A DNA stretch of 64,000 nucleotides from Thioclava nitratireducens. GTDB taxonomy: Bacteria; Pseudomonadota; Alphaproteobacteria; Rhodobacterales; Rhodobacteraceae. The notes below the pieces were generated by a model. The model did not search any database, was not told the DNA's origin, and saw only the letters and a list, made by a program, of their open reading frames with translations. The translations under genes and the position numbers were made by a program. Location of the stretch: NCBI RefSeq assembly GCF_001940525.2, contig NZ_CP019437.1, forward strand, positions 463,501 to 527,500, written 5' to 3'. Numbering within the stretch: the stretch's first letter is position 1; every line of letters starts with the position of its first letter. Below are positions 24,606-33,595 of this stretch, piece after piece.

Positions 24606-25343
24606 TTACCATTCGATCTCGGCGGGATCGGCGCGGGTCTCGTTGACGATCGTCTCGCGCAGCTGGCCATCGGTGAAATGCAGTACGCGATGCGCCATCG
24701 CCGCCGTCGCCGCCGCATGGGTGACGATCAGAACGGTCGTGCCCAGCTCGCGATTCACATCGTTGAGCACCTGCAGCACGCGCCGCCCCGTCACACTGTC
24801 GAGCGCCCCGGTCGGCTCGTCGCAAAACAGCACCGCCGGACGCTTCGCGATGGCCCGCGCAATGGCGACGCGCTGCTGCTCGCCGCCTGACATCTGCGCC
24901 GGGAAATGGTCGAGTCGTCCCTCCAGCCCGACCAGCCGCAGCGCTTCGCCCGCGTCCATCGGATCGTGCGAAATCTCGGTCACCAGATCGACATTCTCGC
25001 GCGCGGTGAGGCTGGGCATCAGGTTGTAGAACTGGAAGACGAAACCGACATGGCTGCGCCGGTATTGCGTCAGCGCCCGGTCGGACATTTCGGTCAGGTT
25101 CTGATCGCCGAACCACGCCCGGCCCGAGCTTGGTCTGTCGAGCCCACCGATGATGTTGAGAAAGGTGGATTTGCCGCTGCCCGAAGGTCCGAGCAGCACG
25201 ACGACCTCGCTGCGCGGAATTTCCAGGGTCACGTCTTTGAGGGCGTGGACCGCGGCTGGTCCCTCGCCATAGGTTTTCGACAATGCTTCGGTGCGAAAGG
25301 CAGGCTGCACGCTCGGCCTCTTCAAACAGATTGGGCGCGTCAC
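24606..25343 (-). CDS. MacB/LolD-type ABC transporter ATPase
   Basis: This is a 245-residue ATPase with Walker [11 protein letters not shown]-loop [17 protein letters not shown], signature MSGGEQQR, Walker [13 protein letters not shown] and H-loop VTHAAA. The layout matches the ATPase partner of FtsX-type permeases. The first about 14 residues precede the domain, and an internal start is possible. It is the first gene of the efflux operon. The 125 bp between it and the Cys-rich gene hold no clear promoter motif that I can identify. Confidence 0.87.
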   Translation of the reverse strand: MTRPICLKRPSVQPAFRTEALSKTYGEGPAAVHALKDVTLEIPRSEVVVLLGPSGSGKSTFLNIIGGLDRPSSGRAWFGDQNLTEMSDRALTQYRRSHVGFVFQFYNLMPSLTARENVDLVTEISHDPMDAGEALRLVGLEGRLDHFPAQMSGGEQQRVAIARAIAKRPAVLFCDEPTGALDSVTGRRVLQVLNDVNRELGTTVLIVTHAAATAAMAHRVLHFTDGQLRETIVNETRADPAEIEW

Positions 25344-25468
25344 CCGTCCCGGATCAGATCACAGCTTCTTCAGGCAGTCAAAATTTGTCGAGGCTGAGGG
25401 AGAGTTGAGGGCGTCCGCGTGGTGTTCGCGCCTCACCGGTCGAAGGCGACGTTTCCGTTCGTCGGGCG

Positions 25469-25963
25469 TCACGCGCTGAGGCCGTGGACGAAGAGATCAA
25501 TCTCCAGCGCCAGACCGAATTCGAATTCGTTGAGTTCGGGGCCAGTCCATTGATGCTCTTCGAGATGGTCGAGGAAGTCGCGGCGTTTGCGTTCGTCGTC
25601 CGGTCCCAGCGACAGGGTCTCGGCAGCGCGCAGCAGGTCGATCCGCTTGTGGACCTCGCACATGGCGGAGAAGGCTTCCATCATCACCGCTGCCAGACGC
25701 GGTTCTTCCTGCCACGACTGGCCGCCGAAGACCTCCTGCACGACCCGATTGCCGGAGCCGAGGCAATCATAGGCGACGCAGCCTGCCATGCCTTTCTGGG
25801 TCAGTTTGTCGTGAATCGAGCAATTGTGCCCGCAAAGGTTCCGGCAGGGTTCTCCGGGGTTCTTGCTGAAGGCGAAATCCTTGCCCTTGTCGAAGGACAG
25901 CACCACGCAACAAAGCGCCGCGCATTGGGAACAGTCGGTCTTGAGGCGGTCGGTCCGGGGCAT
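25469..25963 (-). CDS. Cysteine-cluster protein of unknown function
   Basis: This is a 164-residue soluble protein. Nine cysteines lie in the first ~100 residues (starting KTDCSQCAALCCVV, then PCRNLCGHNC, GCVAYDC and a single MCEV), followed by an acidic helical C-terminus. The CxxCxxxCC start resembles YkgJ-type zinc/iron cluster proteins, so it probably binds a metal or an Fe-S cluster. No enzyme motif is seen. It appears to be a single gene, and the role cannot be inferred from its neighbours. Confidence 0.7.
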   Translation of the reverse strand: MPRTDRLKTDCSQCAALCCVVLSFDKGKDFAFSKNPGEPCRNLCGHNCSIHDKLTQKGMAGCVAYDCLGSGNRVVQEVFGGQSWQEEPRLAAVMMEAFSAMCEVHKRIDLLRAAETLSLGPDDERKRRDFLDHLEEHQWTGPELNEFEFGLALEIDLFVHGLSA

Positions 25964-26067
25964 ACTGGCCTTCGCTTGGCTTGACCTCTCAGCGAGGTCG
26001 TCGGGCCGTCGTATCCCGCGAAACGGGCCTGAAATGCAAGGGGCGCCCGGGGGGGCGACCCGAAGGT

Positions 26068-26095
26068 CCGGCAGCGGACAGTGGTCCGCCGCCGG
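26068..26095 (-). terminator. Hairpin after the DUF302 gene
   Basis: A 12-bp stem with one mismatch (26068-26079 with 26084-26095) and a 4-base loop lies just beyond the DUF302 stop at 26107. It lacks a clear T-run on the minus strand, so termination strength is doubtful. Confidence 0.4.
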
Positions 26096-26106
26096 GCCGG
26101 TTCAGT

Positions 26107-26493
26107 TCAAATCGCCTCGATCGCCTTTGCCAGCATGTCGCGCACGTCGCCTGCGACTGATTTCAGCCGGGGGTTGTCGATCGCCATCATCGAGGCCGCC
26201 GGGTCGATCGCGCAGACGAGGATATCCGCGCCGTCCTGCCGCAAAATGACGTTGCAGGGCAGCATCGCGCCGACGTTCGGCTCCAGCTGGATCGCCTGAT
26301 GTGCCATCTTCGGGTTGCAGGCGCCGAGGATCATGTAGCCGGCCATGTCCTCATCCAGCTTCTTCTTCATCGTGGCCTGCACGTCGATCTCGGTGAGCAC
26401 GCCGAAGCCCTGCTCCTTGAGGGCCTCGCGCGTCCGGGTGTCGGCCTCTTCCAGTGTGGTATTGGTGAGGCGTTTGTCGATGGTGTAGCTCAT
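26107..26493 (-). CDS. DUF302-family protein
   Basis: This is a 128-residue soluble protein starting MSYTIDKRLTNTTLEEADTR, with the DUF302 core LKEQGFGVLTEIDVQATMKK, ILGACNPKMAHQAI and GAMLPCNVILRQ. DUF302 proteins are small alpha-beta folds with conserved Cys residues, often found next to sulfur-handling rhodanese genes, as here. It is preceded by AGGA, and the start is 28 bp after the upstream rhodanese gene, so the two are an operon. The biochemical role is unknown. Confidence 0.87.
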   Translation of the reverse strand: MSYTIDKRLTNTTLEEADTRTREALKEQGFGVLTEIDVQATMKKKLDEDMAGYMILGACNPKMAHQAIQLEPNVGAMLPCNVILRQDGADILVCAIDPAASMMAIDNPRLKSVAGDVRDMLAKAIEAI

Positions 26494-26521
26494 TGTCTTG
26501 GATCCTCTGATGTTGAGCGGT

Positions 26522-27907
26522 TCAGGATTCGACCGGGTAGTCCTGCGCGGACCATGCGCCGAAGCTGCCCGGCACCGCGGAGACGTTCTTGAAACCCGCG
26601 CGGTGCAGCAGGCTCGCAGCGACGCTGGCGCGGTAGCCGCCCTGACAATACACCGCATAGTCGGTGGAACGGTCGAGTTCGTCCATCTCGTCTTCGAGCG
26701 TGCCGAGGAAATGGTGGAGCGCGCCGGGGATACGGCCGCCGTCCCACTCCTCGTCCTTACGCACGTCGAGCGGGGTCAGATCGCTGCCCTTCAGTTCCTG
26801 CACGGTGACCTGCGGGATATGCGCAAGCGGTCGCCCGGAGGTGCGCCACGCGGCGATGCCACCGTTCAGGTAGCCCGCGAATTTCGTGAAGCCGACGCGC
26901 CAGAGCCGCAGCACGGCCTCGTCGATCTCGGCACTCGTTTCGCTAACAAGCGCAATCGGTTTGTCGGGATCGAGCATCCATCCGGCCCAGACCGACAGGA
27001 TCGGCTGCAGACCGATATTGAGCGAGCCTTCGATGAAGCCGCCGCCGAAGGCGAGCATGTCGCGGATATCGACCAGTTGCACGTCCTTGTCGGCGATAAG
27101 CGCCTCGAACTCCTCCGGGGTCTTGCCGATGCAGCGCGGCAACCCGTGCATTACCTCGGGGCCCGCCGCATTGACCTTCTTGAGGCGCGGGTAATGCGTG
27201 GGCACGGGCGGAGCGTCCTTCGTCATCGCCTCCTTGAAGGCCTCGAGATCGGTGATCCGGGCATATTGGTTATGGGCTTTCTCATAGGCGATGCTGGTCG
27301 ACATCCGGTCGCCGATATTCGGCCCGCAGGCCGAGCCCGCGCCGTGGCAGGGATAGACCAGAACGCCCTCGGGCAGCTGCATGTAGAAATCCTGCGTGGT
27401 GCGGAACAGCGCCTCGGTCAGTTCCTCGGTCTTGTCGTCGCCCAGGAGGTCGGGGCGGCCGACCGAATCCACGAAGAAGGAATCCCCGCTGAGCACGCCC
27501 CAGGGGTCGTCATTGTCCTTCTCGTAGAGCAGGAAGGAGACGTGTTCGGGCGTGTGACCCGGGGTGTGCCGCGTCTCGAGCGTGAGTTGCCCGAAGCTGA
27601 ACTTGTCGCCGTCGCGGATGCCCTCATGCTCGAAATCATATGCGGCGCCGCCCTCGACGCTGACGCAAAGCTTGGGTTCTCCATCCAGCCGGTCCACCAA
27701 TTCGCGCGCGCCTGACAGGAAGTCGGCGTGGATATGGGTCTCGAATACATGGGTGATCGTCAGGCCGAGCGCCTTCGCGCGCTCGATATAGATATCGCAA
27801 TCGGGGCGGGGATCGACGACGGCGGCGGTGCCGCTGCCAGTGTCGCCCAACAGGTAGGAGCACTGGGCGATCCCTTCCGCGAGAATCTGTTCAAAACGCA
27901 TGGTCAT
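26522..27907 (-). CDS. Metallo-beta-lactamase/double-rhodanese protein (persulfide dioxygenase-like)
   Basis: This is a 461-residue three-domain protein. The MBL domain (1-~240) has metal motif THIHADFLSG (His58, His60, Asp62) and HTPGHTPEHVSFL, as in ETHE1/Blh persulfide dioxygenases. The first rhodanese domain (~260-355) lacks a catalytic cysteine: the expected position reads ALVSETSAEI. The second (~365-460) is active-looking, with YCQGGYRAS (Cys421). Such proteins oxidise glutathione persulfide and transfer sulfane sulfur. GGAGGC lies 8 bases before ATG 27907. It is operonic with DUF302. A weak GGAAC-N17-CATT lies upstream. Confidence 0.87.
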   Translation of the reverse strand: MTMRFEQILAEGIAQCSYLLGDTGSGTAAVVDPRPDCDIYIERAKALGLTITHVFETHIHADFLSGARELVDRLDGEPKLCVSVEGGAAYDFEHEGIRDGDKFSFGQLTLETRHTPGHTPEHVSFLLYEKDNDDPWGVLSGDSFFVDSVGRPDLLGDDKTEELTEALFRTTQDFYMQLPEGVLVYPCHGAGSACGPNIGDRMSTSIAYEKAHNQYARITDLEAFKEAMTKDAPPVPTHYPRLKKVNAAGPEVMHGLPRCIGKTPEEFEALIADKDVQLVDIRDMLAFGGGFIEGSLNIGLQPILSVWAGWMLDPDKPIALVSETSAEIDEAVLRLWRVGFTKFAGYLNGGIAAWRTSGRPLAHIPQVTVQELKGSDLTPLDVRKDEEWDGGRIPGALHHFLGTLEDEMDELDRSTDYAVYCQGGYRASVAASLLHRAGFKNVSAVPGSFGAWSAQDYPVES

Positions 27908-28140
27908 GTCATCTGCCTCCGAATTTCCGTCCGTTCGGGATTGCGGAAGGAATGCGCGGGGGGCGGTTCATGTTCCAAAAATTGAATATGTATCCTGCCG
28001 GTCAGGCATAAAGTTGCGATAGGAGCGTGACCCCATTTCCAGAACCACGCGCGCTCATCGCTCAGAGGCCCGAGAGAGCGGGTGATTGATCGCCCCTTTT
28101 GCCTGCCCGGGGGGGCGGAATTTGCTCGCAGCGAGAGGCA

Positions 28141-29499
28141 TCAAGGTTTCGGAAAGCGTATGTCCACTCGCAGACCGCGCTCGAGGTTCTGCAGGCGCAG
28201 CTCACCGCCGTGAATCTGGGCGATGGCGTCGACGAGGCTCAGGCCCAATCCGCTGCCCTGCGTGTTTCGGCTCCGGTCGAGGCGCACGAAACGTTCGCGC
28301 ACCCGTGCCAGATCTCGATCCGGGATACCGGGGCCGTTATCGGTGACGCTCAATGTGATGTGATGGCGGGTCTCATGCACGCCGATCGAGACCCGTGCCG
28401 GGGACGGGCTGTAGCGAAGCGCGTTGTCCACGAGGTTCACGAGCGCCTGGAACAGAAGCTCGCGGTCGCCTTCGATCCGGACGTCTTCGGGCAGATCGAG
28501 CGCCAGTTCCTGCCCTGCATCCTCCGCGCCAGCGCCGAGCATCTCCGCCACGTCCTGACAGAGCTGCGTGAGGTCGATCGAGGCGCGCGTGATCTCGACC
28601 ATTCCGGCTTGCATCCGGGACAGGCGCAGGATCGCGTCGAAGGTTTCCGAGACCTGATCGAGATCGCTCAGCGCTTTTCCGATTTCGCCGCGCTGCGCCA
28701 GCGGCAGCGACGAATCCAGCGCCACCGGCTCCAGCCGCAGCCGCAGTCGGGCGAGCGGCGCGCGCAGGTCATGGGCGACATCGGTCGAGACCTGCCGGAT
28801 CGACGCGATCCCCGCCTCCAGTTGATCGAGCGCCTGATCCACGCTTTGCGCAAGACGCGCCACGTCGTCATCGCCTTCGTCGCGGATACGTAACCCGTGG
28901 CGACCTTCGCCCACCGCGTGCAGGACCTGCTCCATCCGGTCGATGCGCACCTCGTTGCGGCGCGCGATGAAGACCGCGAAGCTGATCGACAGCAGAAGCG
29001 CGAGCCCGAGGCCCCAGCCGAAACTGGTGGCGAGGATTTCGCCCTGCTCGCGGAGCCACGCATCGTCGCGCCCCGTCATCAGCCAGCCCGAGGGGAGCCG
29101 CATCCCGAAGGTGACATAGCCCTCGGGGACATTCGCGCCGGGCGGATCGAGGAGCGTTACGTCGGGTCCTGGTTCGAGATGGCGCGCCCCTTCGAACTGG
29201 CTTGCGACGCGAACATTGCCAAGCGGTTTGGAGCCATCGGCCGGCACGAAGGTCACGATATTCGCGCCGTCGCGACTCGTCGTCATCCGCGCCGAGATCT
29301 GCTCGCTCAGGTCCTGCAAGTCGGCGCCGCGGGCCGAGATGGCGAGCGCCTCGGTATCGGCGCGCACCTCGCCTTCGAGGCGACGGCTCATTTCCTTGGA
29401 TTGCAGCGTGTAGGAGACCCCGCCCGCAACCAGTGCGGCAAAAGCGAAGACCGTCGAGATCGCGATGGCGAAGCGCATCGACCAAGTGAATGCACGCAT
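28141..29499 (-). CDS. Two-component sensor histidine kinase
   Basis: This is a 452-residue HisKA kinase. A transmembrane helix (about 9-28), a periplasmic sensor (~30-155) and a second helix (~160-178) precede a HAMP region. The dimerisation box is STDVAHDLRAPLARLRLRL (His243) and the ATPase shows NLVDNALRYSP, DNGPGIP and GSGLGLSLVDAI. Start at 29499 is chosen because it overlaps the response-regulator stop (ATGA); the longer frame lies within the regulator gene. Phosphatase/kinase control of the downstream regulon is expected. The signal is unknown. Confidence 0.9.
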   Translation of the reverse strand: MRAFTWSMRFAIAISTVFAFAALVAGGVSYTLQSKEMSRRLEGEVRADTEALAISARGADLQDLSEQISARMTTSRDGANIVTFVPADGSKPLGNVRVASQFEGARHLEPGPDVTLLDPPGANVPEGYVTFGMRLPSGWLMTGRDDAWLREQGEILATSFGWGLGLALLLSISFAVFIARRNEVRIDRMEQVLHAVGEGRHGLRIRDEGDDDVARLAQSVDQALDQLEAGIASIRQVSTDVAHDLRAPLARLRLRLEPVALDSSLPLAQRGEIGKALSDLDQVSETFDAILRLSRMQAGMVEITRASIDLTQLCQDVAEMLGAGAEDAGQELALDLPEDVRIEGDRELLFQALVNLVDNALRYSPSPARVSIGVHETRHHITLSVTDNGPGIPDRDLARVRERFVRLDRSRNTQGSGLGLSLVDAIAQIHGGELRLQNLERGLRVDIRFPKP

Positions 29500-30173
29500 C
29501 ACGAGGCCTCGAACACGTAACCGATCCCATGCAGCGTCGTTAGGTAGGGGGTCGCGAAAGGCTTGTCGATCTTGCCGCGCAGACGGCTGATATGAGTCTC
29601 GACGACGCTGCTTTTCGGGTCGAAATGAATGTCCCAGATCGCCTCCAGCAGGATCGTCTTGGTCTGCACCCGGCCGGGACGTTCCATGAAGTGCTTCAGA
29701 AGCATGAATTCCCGCGGCTGCAATTCGATGCACTGGCCTTCGCGCCACGCCTCCCGGGCGAGCAGGTCGAGGCGCAGATCGCCCTGCACCAGTTCGGTCA
29801 CCTCTGCCTTGAGGGCAGGGCGGCGCGCGATCGTGTCGATCCGCGCGAGCAGTTCGACGAAAGCGAAAGGCTTGACCATGTAGTCATCGGCCCCTGCGCG
29901 CAGCCCGGCGACGCGATCTTCGACGCTGCCCATCGCGGTCAGCAGAATCGCGGGCGTGGCGATCTGCGCGGCGCGCAACGCCTTGAGCAGGGCCAGCCCA
30001 TCGAGCCCCGGCATCATCCGGTCGAAGATGAACAGGTCGTAGCTCTGCGCGGTGGCTTGGGTCAGCGCTTCGCGCCCGTCGCGGAGCAGGTCGACGGCAT
30101 GACCTTCACCGGTCAGCCCCTTGCGCAGGTAGTCGCCGGTCTCGGCATCGTCTTCGGCAATCAGGATCTTCAT
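29499..30173 (-). CDS. OmpR/PhoB-family response regulator
   Basis: This is a 224-residue regulator with a receiver domain (starting MKILIAEDDAETGDYLRKGL; phospho-acceptor Asp51; TA and KPF motifs) and a winged-helix DNA-binding domain (about 128-222, with LQPREFMLLKHFMERPGRVQ and VVETHISRLRGKI). It is first in the operon with the sensor kinase. The ATG at 30173 is the start of the conserved receiver. An element TTTCTTACAAA with an inverted partner lies upstream and recurs before the ABC-2 operon, making it a candidate binding site. Confidence 0.92.
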   Translation of the reverse strand: MKILIAEDDAETGDYLRKGLTGEGHAVDLLRDGREALTQATAQSYDLFIFDRMMPGLDGLALLKALRAAQIATPAILLTAMGSVEDRVAGLRAGADDYMVKPFAFVELLARIDTIARRPALKAEVTELVQGDLRLDLLAREAWREGQCIELQPREFMLLKHFMERPGRVQTKTILLEAIWDIHFDPKSSVVETHISRLRGKIDKPFATPYLTTLHGIGYVFEAS

Positions 30174-30233
30174 CGCACCATCTTTCGATAACGGACCGGC
30201 ATTGTCACGGTCGGCCCCGCTACGCCTGTGCGA

Positions 30234-30254
30234 TTTCTTACAAATTCGTAAGAC
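30234..30254 (+). promoter_or_regulatory. Candidate response-regulator site in the divergent promoter region
   Basis: TCTTAC (30236-30241), spacer AAATTC, then GTAAGA (30248-30253) forms a palindrome. Within it the 11-mer TTTCTTACAAA (30234-30244) recurs in inverted form at 31844-31854. Confidence 0.5.
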
Positions 30255-30332
30255 GGGAGCAAAACGCTTCGTCCTTCTGCAGGCGATTGCTGGCGGCATC
30301 GGTGCGGATGCATCGCAAGCAATGAGGACCTT

Positions 30333-30956
30333 ATGCGAAACCTGCTTCTTTCCGCCGCGCTCATCGCGTTGCCGGTCGCGTCATTTTCAATGGTCGAAAT
30401 GGCCATGAATACGGGAGGGCCGGGCGCTTCCGCGGCGCAAGCTGCAAGCCTCGGCGATATGAGCCCTTACGAGACGATCGTGAGCGATACACAGATGCTT
30501 GCCAAGAAAGGCGAGTTCACCGCTGCGGAGAAACGTATCACCGATCTGGAGACCCTTTGGGACAAGAACGCGGCCAAGCTGCGCAAGGCCGATCCTTCCG
30601 CCTGGGGCATGATCGACGGTGCGGCGGACAAGGCTTTCGCCGCGCTGCGCACGAAGTCGCCGGATTCGAAAACCGTGATGCAGAGCCTTAACGGCTTGCA
30701 GACCGCGCTTGCCGATCCGGTGCCCTCGGAAGTCGGGGCTGTGCAGAAAGTCGCGGGCATCGCGGTGACCGACAAGACCGGCCATGCGCTGCCCTGCGAG
30801 GCGATGATCGGGAAAGTTCGAGATACGCTCGGCGGCAAAACCGCGCCGCAAGCGGTCTCCGATCTTCAGGCGAAAGCGCTCGAGCGCTGCAACGCCGACG
30901 ACGATACCCGCGCCGATGCGTTCTCGGCGCAGGCGCTGGCAATGCTGAACGACTGA
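30333..30956 (+). CDS. Secreted helical protein of unknown function
   Basis: This is a 207-residue protein with a signal peptide (MRNLLLSAALIALPVASFS, possibly longer, to about residue 35 at AAQAAS). The mature chain is mostly helical and charged, with EKRITDLETLWDKNAAKLRK near 65-85 and two cysteines (LPCEAM and ERCNAD) that could form a disulfide. It diverges from the two-component system and is followed after 8 bp by the COG4705 gene. Such neighbours suggest a periplasmic sensor-associated or effector protein. No family is recognised. Confidence 0.7.
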   Translation: MRNLLLSAALIALPVASFSMVEMAMNTGGPGASAAQAASLGDMSPYETIVSDTQMLAKKGEFTAAEKRITDLETLWDKNAAKLRKADPSAWGMIDGAADKAFAALRTKSPDSKTVMQSLNGLQTALADPVPSEVGAVQKVAGIAVTDKTGHALPCEAMIGKVRDTLGGKTAPQAVSDLQAKALERCNADDDTRADAFSAQALAMLND

Positions 30957-30964
30957 GGCGCAAC

Positions 30965-31744
30965 ATGAGCTATCAACAGACTTTCATCTACCCCGACGAA
31001 GAGTTGACCAACCCGGTCAGCCGCGTTCCCGAGGTCACGCCGGGCTTCTGGCTCATCAAACTAATGGCGGTGACGATGGGCGAGACGGCGGCCGACTTTC
31101 TGGCCGTCAATCTCGGTCTCGGCCTGACCGCGACGACGATTCTGATGACCGCGATCCTCGCCTTGGTGATCCGCTGGCAATTCGCGCAGCGCCGCTACGT
31201 GCCTGCAGTCTACTGGTCGGCGGTGGTGCTGATCTCGATCGTGGGGACGCTGATCACCGACAACATGACCGACAATCTCGGGATTCCCCTGATCGACTCG
31301 ACGATCGGGTTCACCATCCTGCTGGGCGCGACCTTCGCGGCGTGGTTCGCCTCCGAGCGCACGCTCTCGATTCATGAGGTCTACACCGCCCGGCGCGAAG
31401 GGTTCTACTGGCTCGCGATCCTGTTCACCTTCGCGCTCGGCACGGCGGTCGGCGATCTGATCTCCGAGCAGTTCGGGATAGGTTATCTCGCGACCGGCAT
31501 CCTCTTCGGGCTGATCATCGCGTCGCTCACCGTGGGATATGTCACCTTCAATCTGGGCGGGCTCTGGGCGTTCTGGCTCTGCTATATCTTCACCCGCCCG
31601 CTGGGTGCGTCCTTCGGCGATCTTCTCTCGCAACCGACCGATTATGGCGGGCTGGGCTTCGGCACCGTTCCCACCAGCCTCGGCTTCCTCGCCGTCATCG
31701 CAATCACCGTCGCCGCGATGACCGTGAAACGCAGGCGCATCTGA
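30965..31744 (+). CDS. COG4705-family membrane protein
   Basis: This is a 259-residue protein with seven or eight transmembrane helices and a repeated motif of the type MGETAADFL, GTLITDNMTDNLG, LGTAVGDLISEQFGIGY and GASFGDLLSQP. The recurring GD/TD pairs are characteristic of the COG4705 family, whose acidic intramembrane residues suggest ion transport (inference). It is commonly found beside a two-component system, as here. It is operonic with the secreted protein and ends at a strong terminator. Confidence 0.82.
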   Translation: MSYQQTFIYPDEELTNPVSRVPEVTPGFWLIKLMAVTMGETAADFLAVNLGLGLTATTILMTAILALVIRWQFAQRRYVPAVYWSAVVLISIVGTLITDNMTDNLGIPLIDSTIGFTILLGATFAAWFASERTLSIHEVYTARREGFYWLAILFTFALGTAVGDLISEQFGIGYLATGILFGLIIASLTVGYVTFNLGGLWAFWLCYIFTRPLGASFGDLLSQPTDYGGLGFGTVPTSLGFLAVIAITVAAMTVKRRRI

Positions 31745-31772
31745 TTCCCTTTCCAGATCGTACGCCGCGTGG

Positions 31773-31807
31773 CCCTCCGTCCCGTCCGTCCGGGGCGGAG
31801 GGTTTTT
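31773..31807 (+). terminator. Rho-independent terminator of the COG4705 operon
   Basis: CCCTCCG (31773-31779) pairs with CGGAGGG (31796-31802), extended by an inner CCC/GGG, and is followed by TTTTTC. Confidence 0.88.
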
Positions 31808-31843
31808 CGTCTGGGCCAAGCCGGTAATCCAGCTTCTCACCGA

Positions 31844-31854
31844 TTTGTAAGAAA
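31844..31854 (+). promoter_or_regulatory. Second copy of the candidate response-regulator element
   Basis: TTTGTAAGAAA, the exact reverse complement of 30234-30244, lies 66 bp before the ABC-2 ATPase start. The identity suggests that the same response regulator controls this operon. Confidence 0.5.
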
Positions 31855-31919
31855 CTGTCGAAGTCGATCCGGATCGCGACGGGCAATTTCCTCTCAACAT
31901 CAAAAGGAGGTGCCCAGAG

Positions 31920-32666
31920 ATGCAAACAGACACACCAGCCGTCAGCACGCGGGGACTTACCCTGCGCTACGGCGATTTTACCGCGCTCCAGCCGCTCGAT
32001 CTCGATATCGGACGTGGCGAGATCTTCGGATTTCTCGGCCATAACGGCGCGGGCAAGACCACGACGATCCGGCTACTGACGACGCTCATGGAGCCCAGCG
32101 GCGGCACGGCGAGCGTCGCCGGCTGCGACCTCGCGCATAACCGCATCGCGCTGCGCCGCGCCATCGGCTACCTGCCCGAGAACGTCCGCCTCTACGACAC
32201 GCTCACCACGCGCGAGAACCTGCGCTTCTTCGCGGCGCTCTCGCGGATCGAGGATGCCCGCGACCGCGTCGAGGAGGTGATGGAGTTCCTCGGCATCACC
32301 GATCTGGCCGACCGCCGGATCGCGACCTTTTCCAAGGGGATGCGCCAGCGGGTCGGCTTGGCCCAGGCCATCGTCCACCGTCCGCAGGTCCTGTTCCTCG
32401 ACGAGCCGACCTCAGGGCTCGATCCGATGGGGGTGCGCCAACTGCGCGAGGTGCTCGAGCGGTTGAACGCGCAGGGCATGACGATCTTCATGAACACCCA
32501 CCTGCTGAGCGAGGTGGCGCGGTCGTGTTCCTCCATCGGCGTTCTTTCGCATGGGCAGCTGGTCTTCCACGACACGATCGAAACGGTGAACGCGCGCTAC
32601 GGCTCGGAAGAGGCCCTCGAGGAGCTTTACCTCTCGGTGGTGCCGGATCGCGAGGTCGCGGCATGA
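31920..32666 (+). CDS. ABC-2-type exporter ATPase
   Basis: This is a 248-residue ATPase with Walker A GHNGAGKTT, signature FSKGMRQRVG, Walker B VLFLDEPTSGLDP and H-loop MNTHLLSE. This matches the CcmA/NosF-type ATPases that work with ABC-2 permeases. AAAGGAGG precedes the ATG. It is first of a five-gene run with two permeases, a calcium-binding secreted protein and a phosphatase. The permease start overlaps its stop (ATGA). The substrate is unknown. Confidence 0.88.
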   Translation: MQTDTPAVSTRGLTLRYGDFTALQPLDLDIGRGEIFGFLGHNGAGKTTTIRLLTTLMEPSGGTASVAGCDLAHNRIALRRAIGYLPENVRLYDTLTTRENLRFFAALSRIEDARDRVEEVMEFLGITDLADRRIATFSKGMRQRVGLAQAIVHRPQVLFLDEPTSGLDPMGVRQLREVLERLNAQGMTIFMNTHLLSEVARSCSSIGVLSHGQLVFHDTIETVNARYGSEEALEELYLSVVPDREVAA

Positions 32667-33595
32667 CACCTTCCACGATCCTGCGCCGCCACGCGCTTGA
32701 CGCGCTTGCACGCGAGCGGACGATCGCGCTGGTGGCCGCGCTGTTCGCCGCGCTGGTGCTGGTCTCGGCCTATCTCGGCTGGTCCGCGACCTCGACGGTC
32801 GACGCGATCTACGCCAGCGCCACGCATTGGTTCGAAGCAAATGGCAAGCCGGTGCCGCCAAACCCGGTTACGCAAGGCTCGCCGCTGGCGCTGCTGCGCA
32901 ACCTCACGATCTATATCAGCCTGATCGGCGCCTTTTCGGCCATCGTGATCGGCTACCGGATGGTCGAGACCGACCGCCGGGCCGGCGTGCTGCCGCTGAT
33001 CGGCGCGCGCCCGCTGGAGCGGCTCGATTACGCGCGAGGCAAGGTCTCGGCACTCGCTCTGGGCGTCGGCGGACTGGCCGCGCTTGCGGGCGTAGTGGGT
33101 GCCGCGACCCTCGTCATCCTGCCTTCGGTGCATCTCGCCGCAGGGGATTGGGCGCGGCTGGCTGCGTTCTTCTCTCTGGGCTGGCTCTACATGATGACCT
33201 TCGGGCTGATCGCGATCGGTGCTTCGGCGCGCGCGCGCAGCGAAACCGTGGGTCTGATGGTGCCGACGGTGGTGTGGCTGGTGCTGACCTTCGTCTGGCC
33301 TGCGCTGACCGGAAACATCCTGCCCACCGCTGCGATCAACCCGATCTCGGCCCTCGCACCCGCCCCGCAATCCGCGATCTTCGACCTCTCCGCAAACCTG
33401 CTCGGGCCGTTCTCGCTGGCCGAAGCCTACAAGTATCTCGGAGCGGAGCTGATGGGTTACCTGCCCGACGGTCTGCCGCCGCGCGGTCCCGTGCCGCCGC
33501 TGGTCGTGATGATGCTCTTCGCTGCGGGCTCCGGCCTCTATGCGCTGCGCGGCTGCCTCAAGCTCGACATGACAAAGGGAGGCCCCGATGCCTGA
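32663..33595 (+). CDS. ABC-2-type permease, first subunit
   Basis: This is a 310-residue membrane protein. An N-terminal helix (about 22-42) and a ~55-residue extracytoplasmic loop precede five further helices, in the ABC-2/NosY-like layout (GYRMVETDRRAGVLPLIGAR between helices 2 and 3). The ATG at 32663 overlaps the ATPase stop, so the in-frame start at 32525 is rejected. It overlaps the second permease by 8 bp and probably forms a heterodimer with it. Confidence 0.83.
   Translation: MTPSTILRRHALDALARERTIALVAALFAALVLVSAYLGWSATSTVDAIYASATHWFEANGKPVPPNPVTQGSPLALLRNLTIYISLIGAFSAIVIGYRMVETDRRAGVLPLIGARPLERLDYARGKVSALALGVGGLAALAGVVGAATLVILPSVHLAAGDWARLAAFFSLGWLYMMTFGLIAIGASARARSETVGLMVPTVVWLVLTFVWPALTGNILPTAAINPISALAPAPQSAIFDLSANLLGPFSLAEAYKYLGAELMGYLPDGLPPRGPVPPLVVMMLFAAGSGLYALRGCLKLDMTKGGPDA

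Noticed and set aside
27951..27976. GGAAC-N17-CATT upstream of the persulfide dioxygenase-like gene on the minus strand.
   Set aside because: It has one mismatch in the core -10 element, and the gene is not a typical EcfG target. It is mentioned under the gene, but is not strong enough to call as a promoter.
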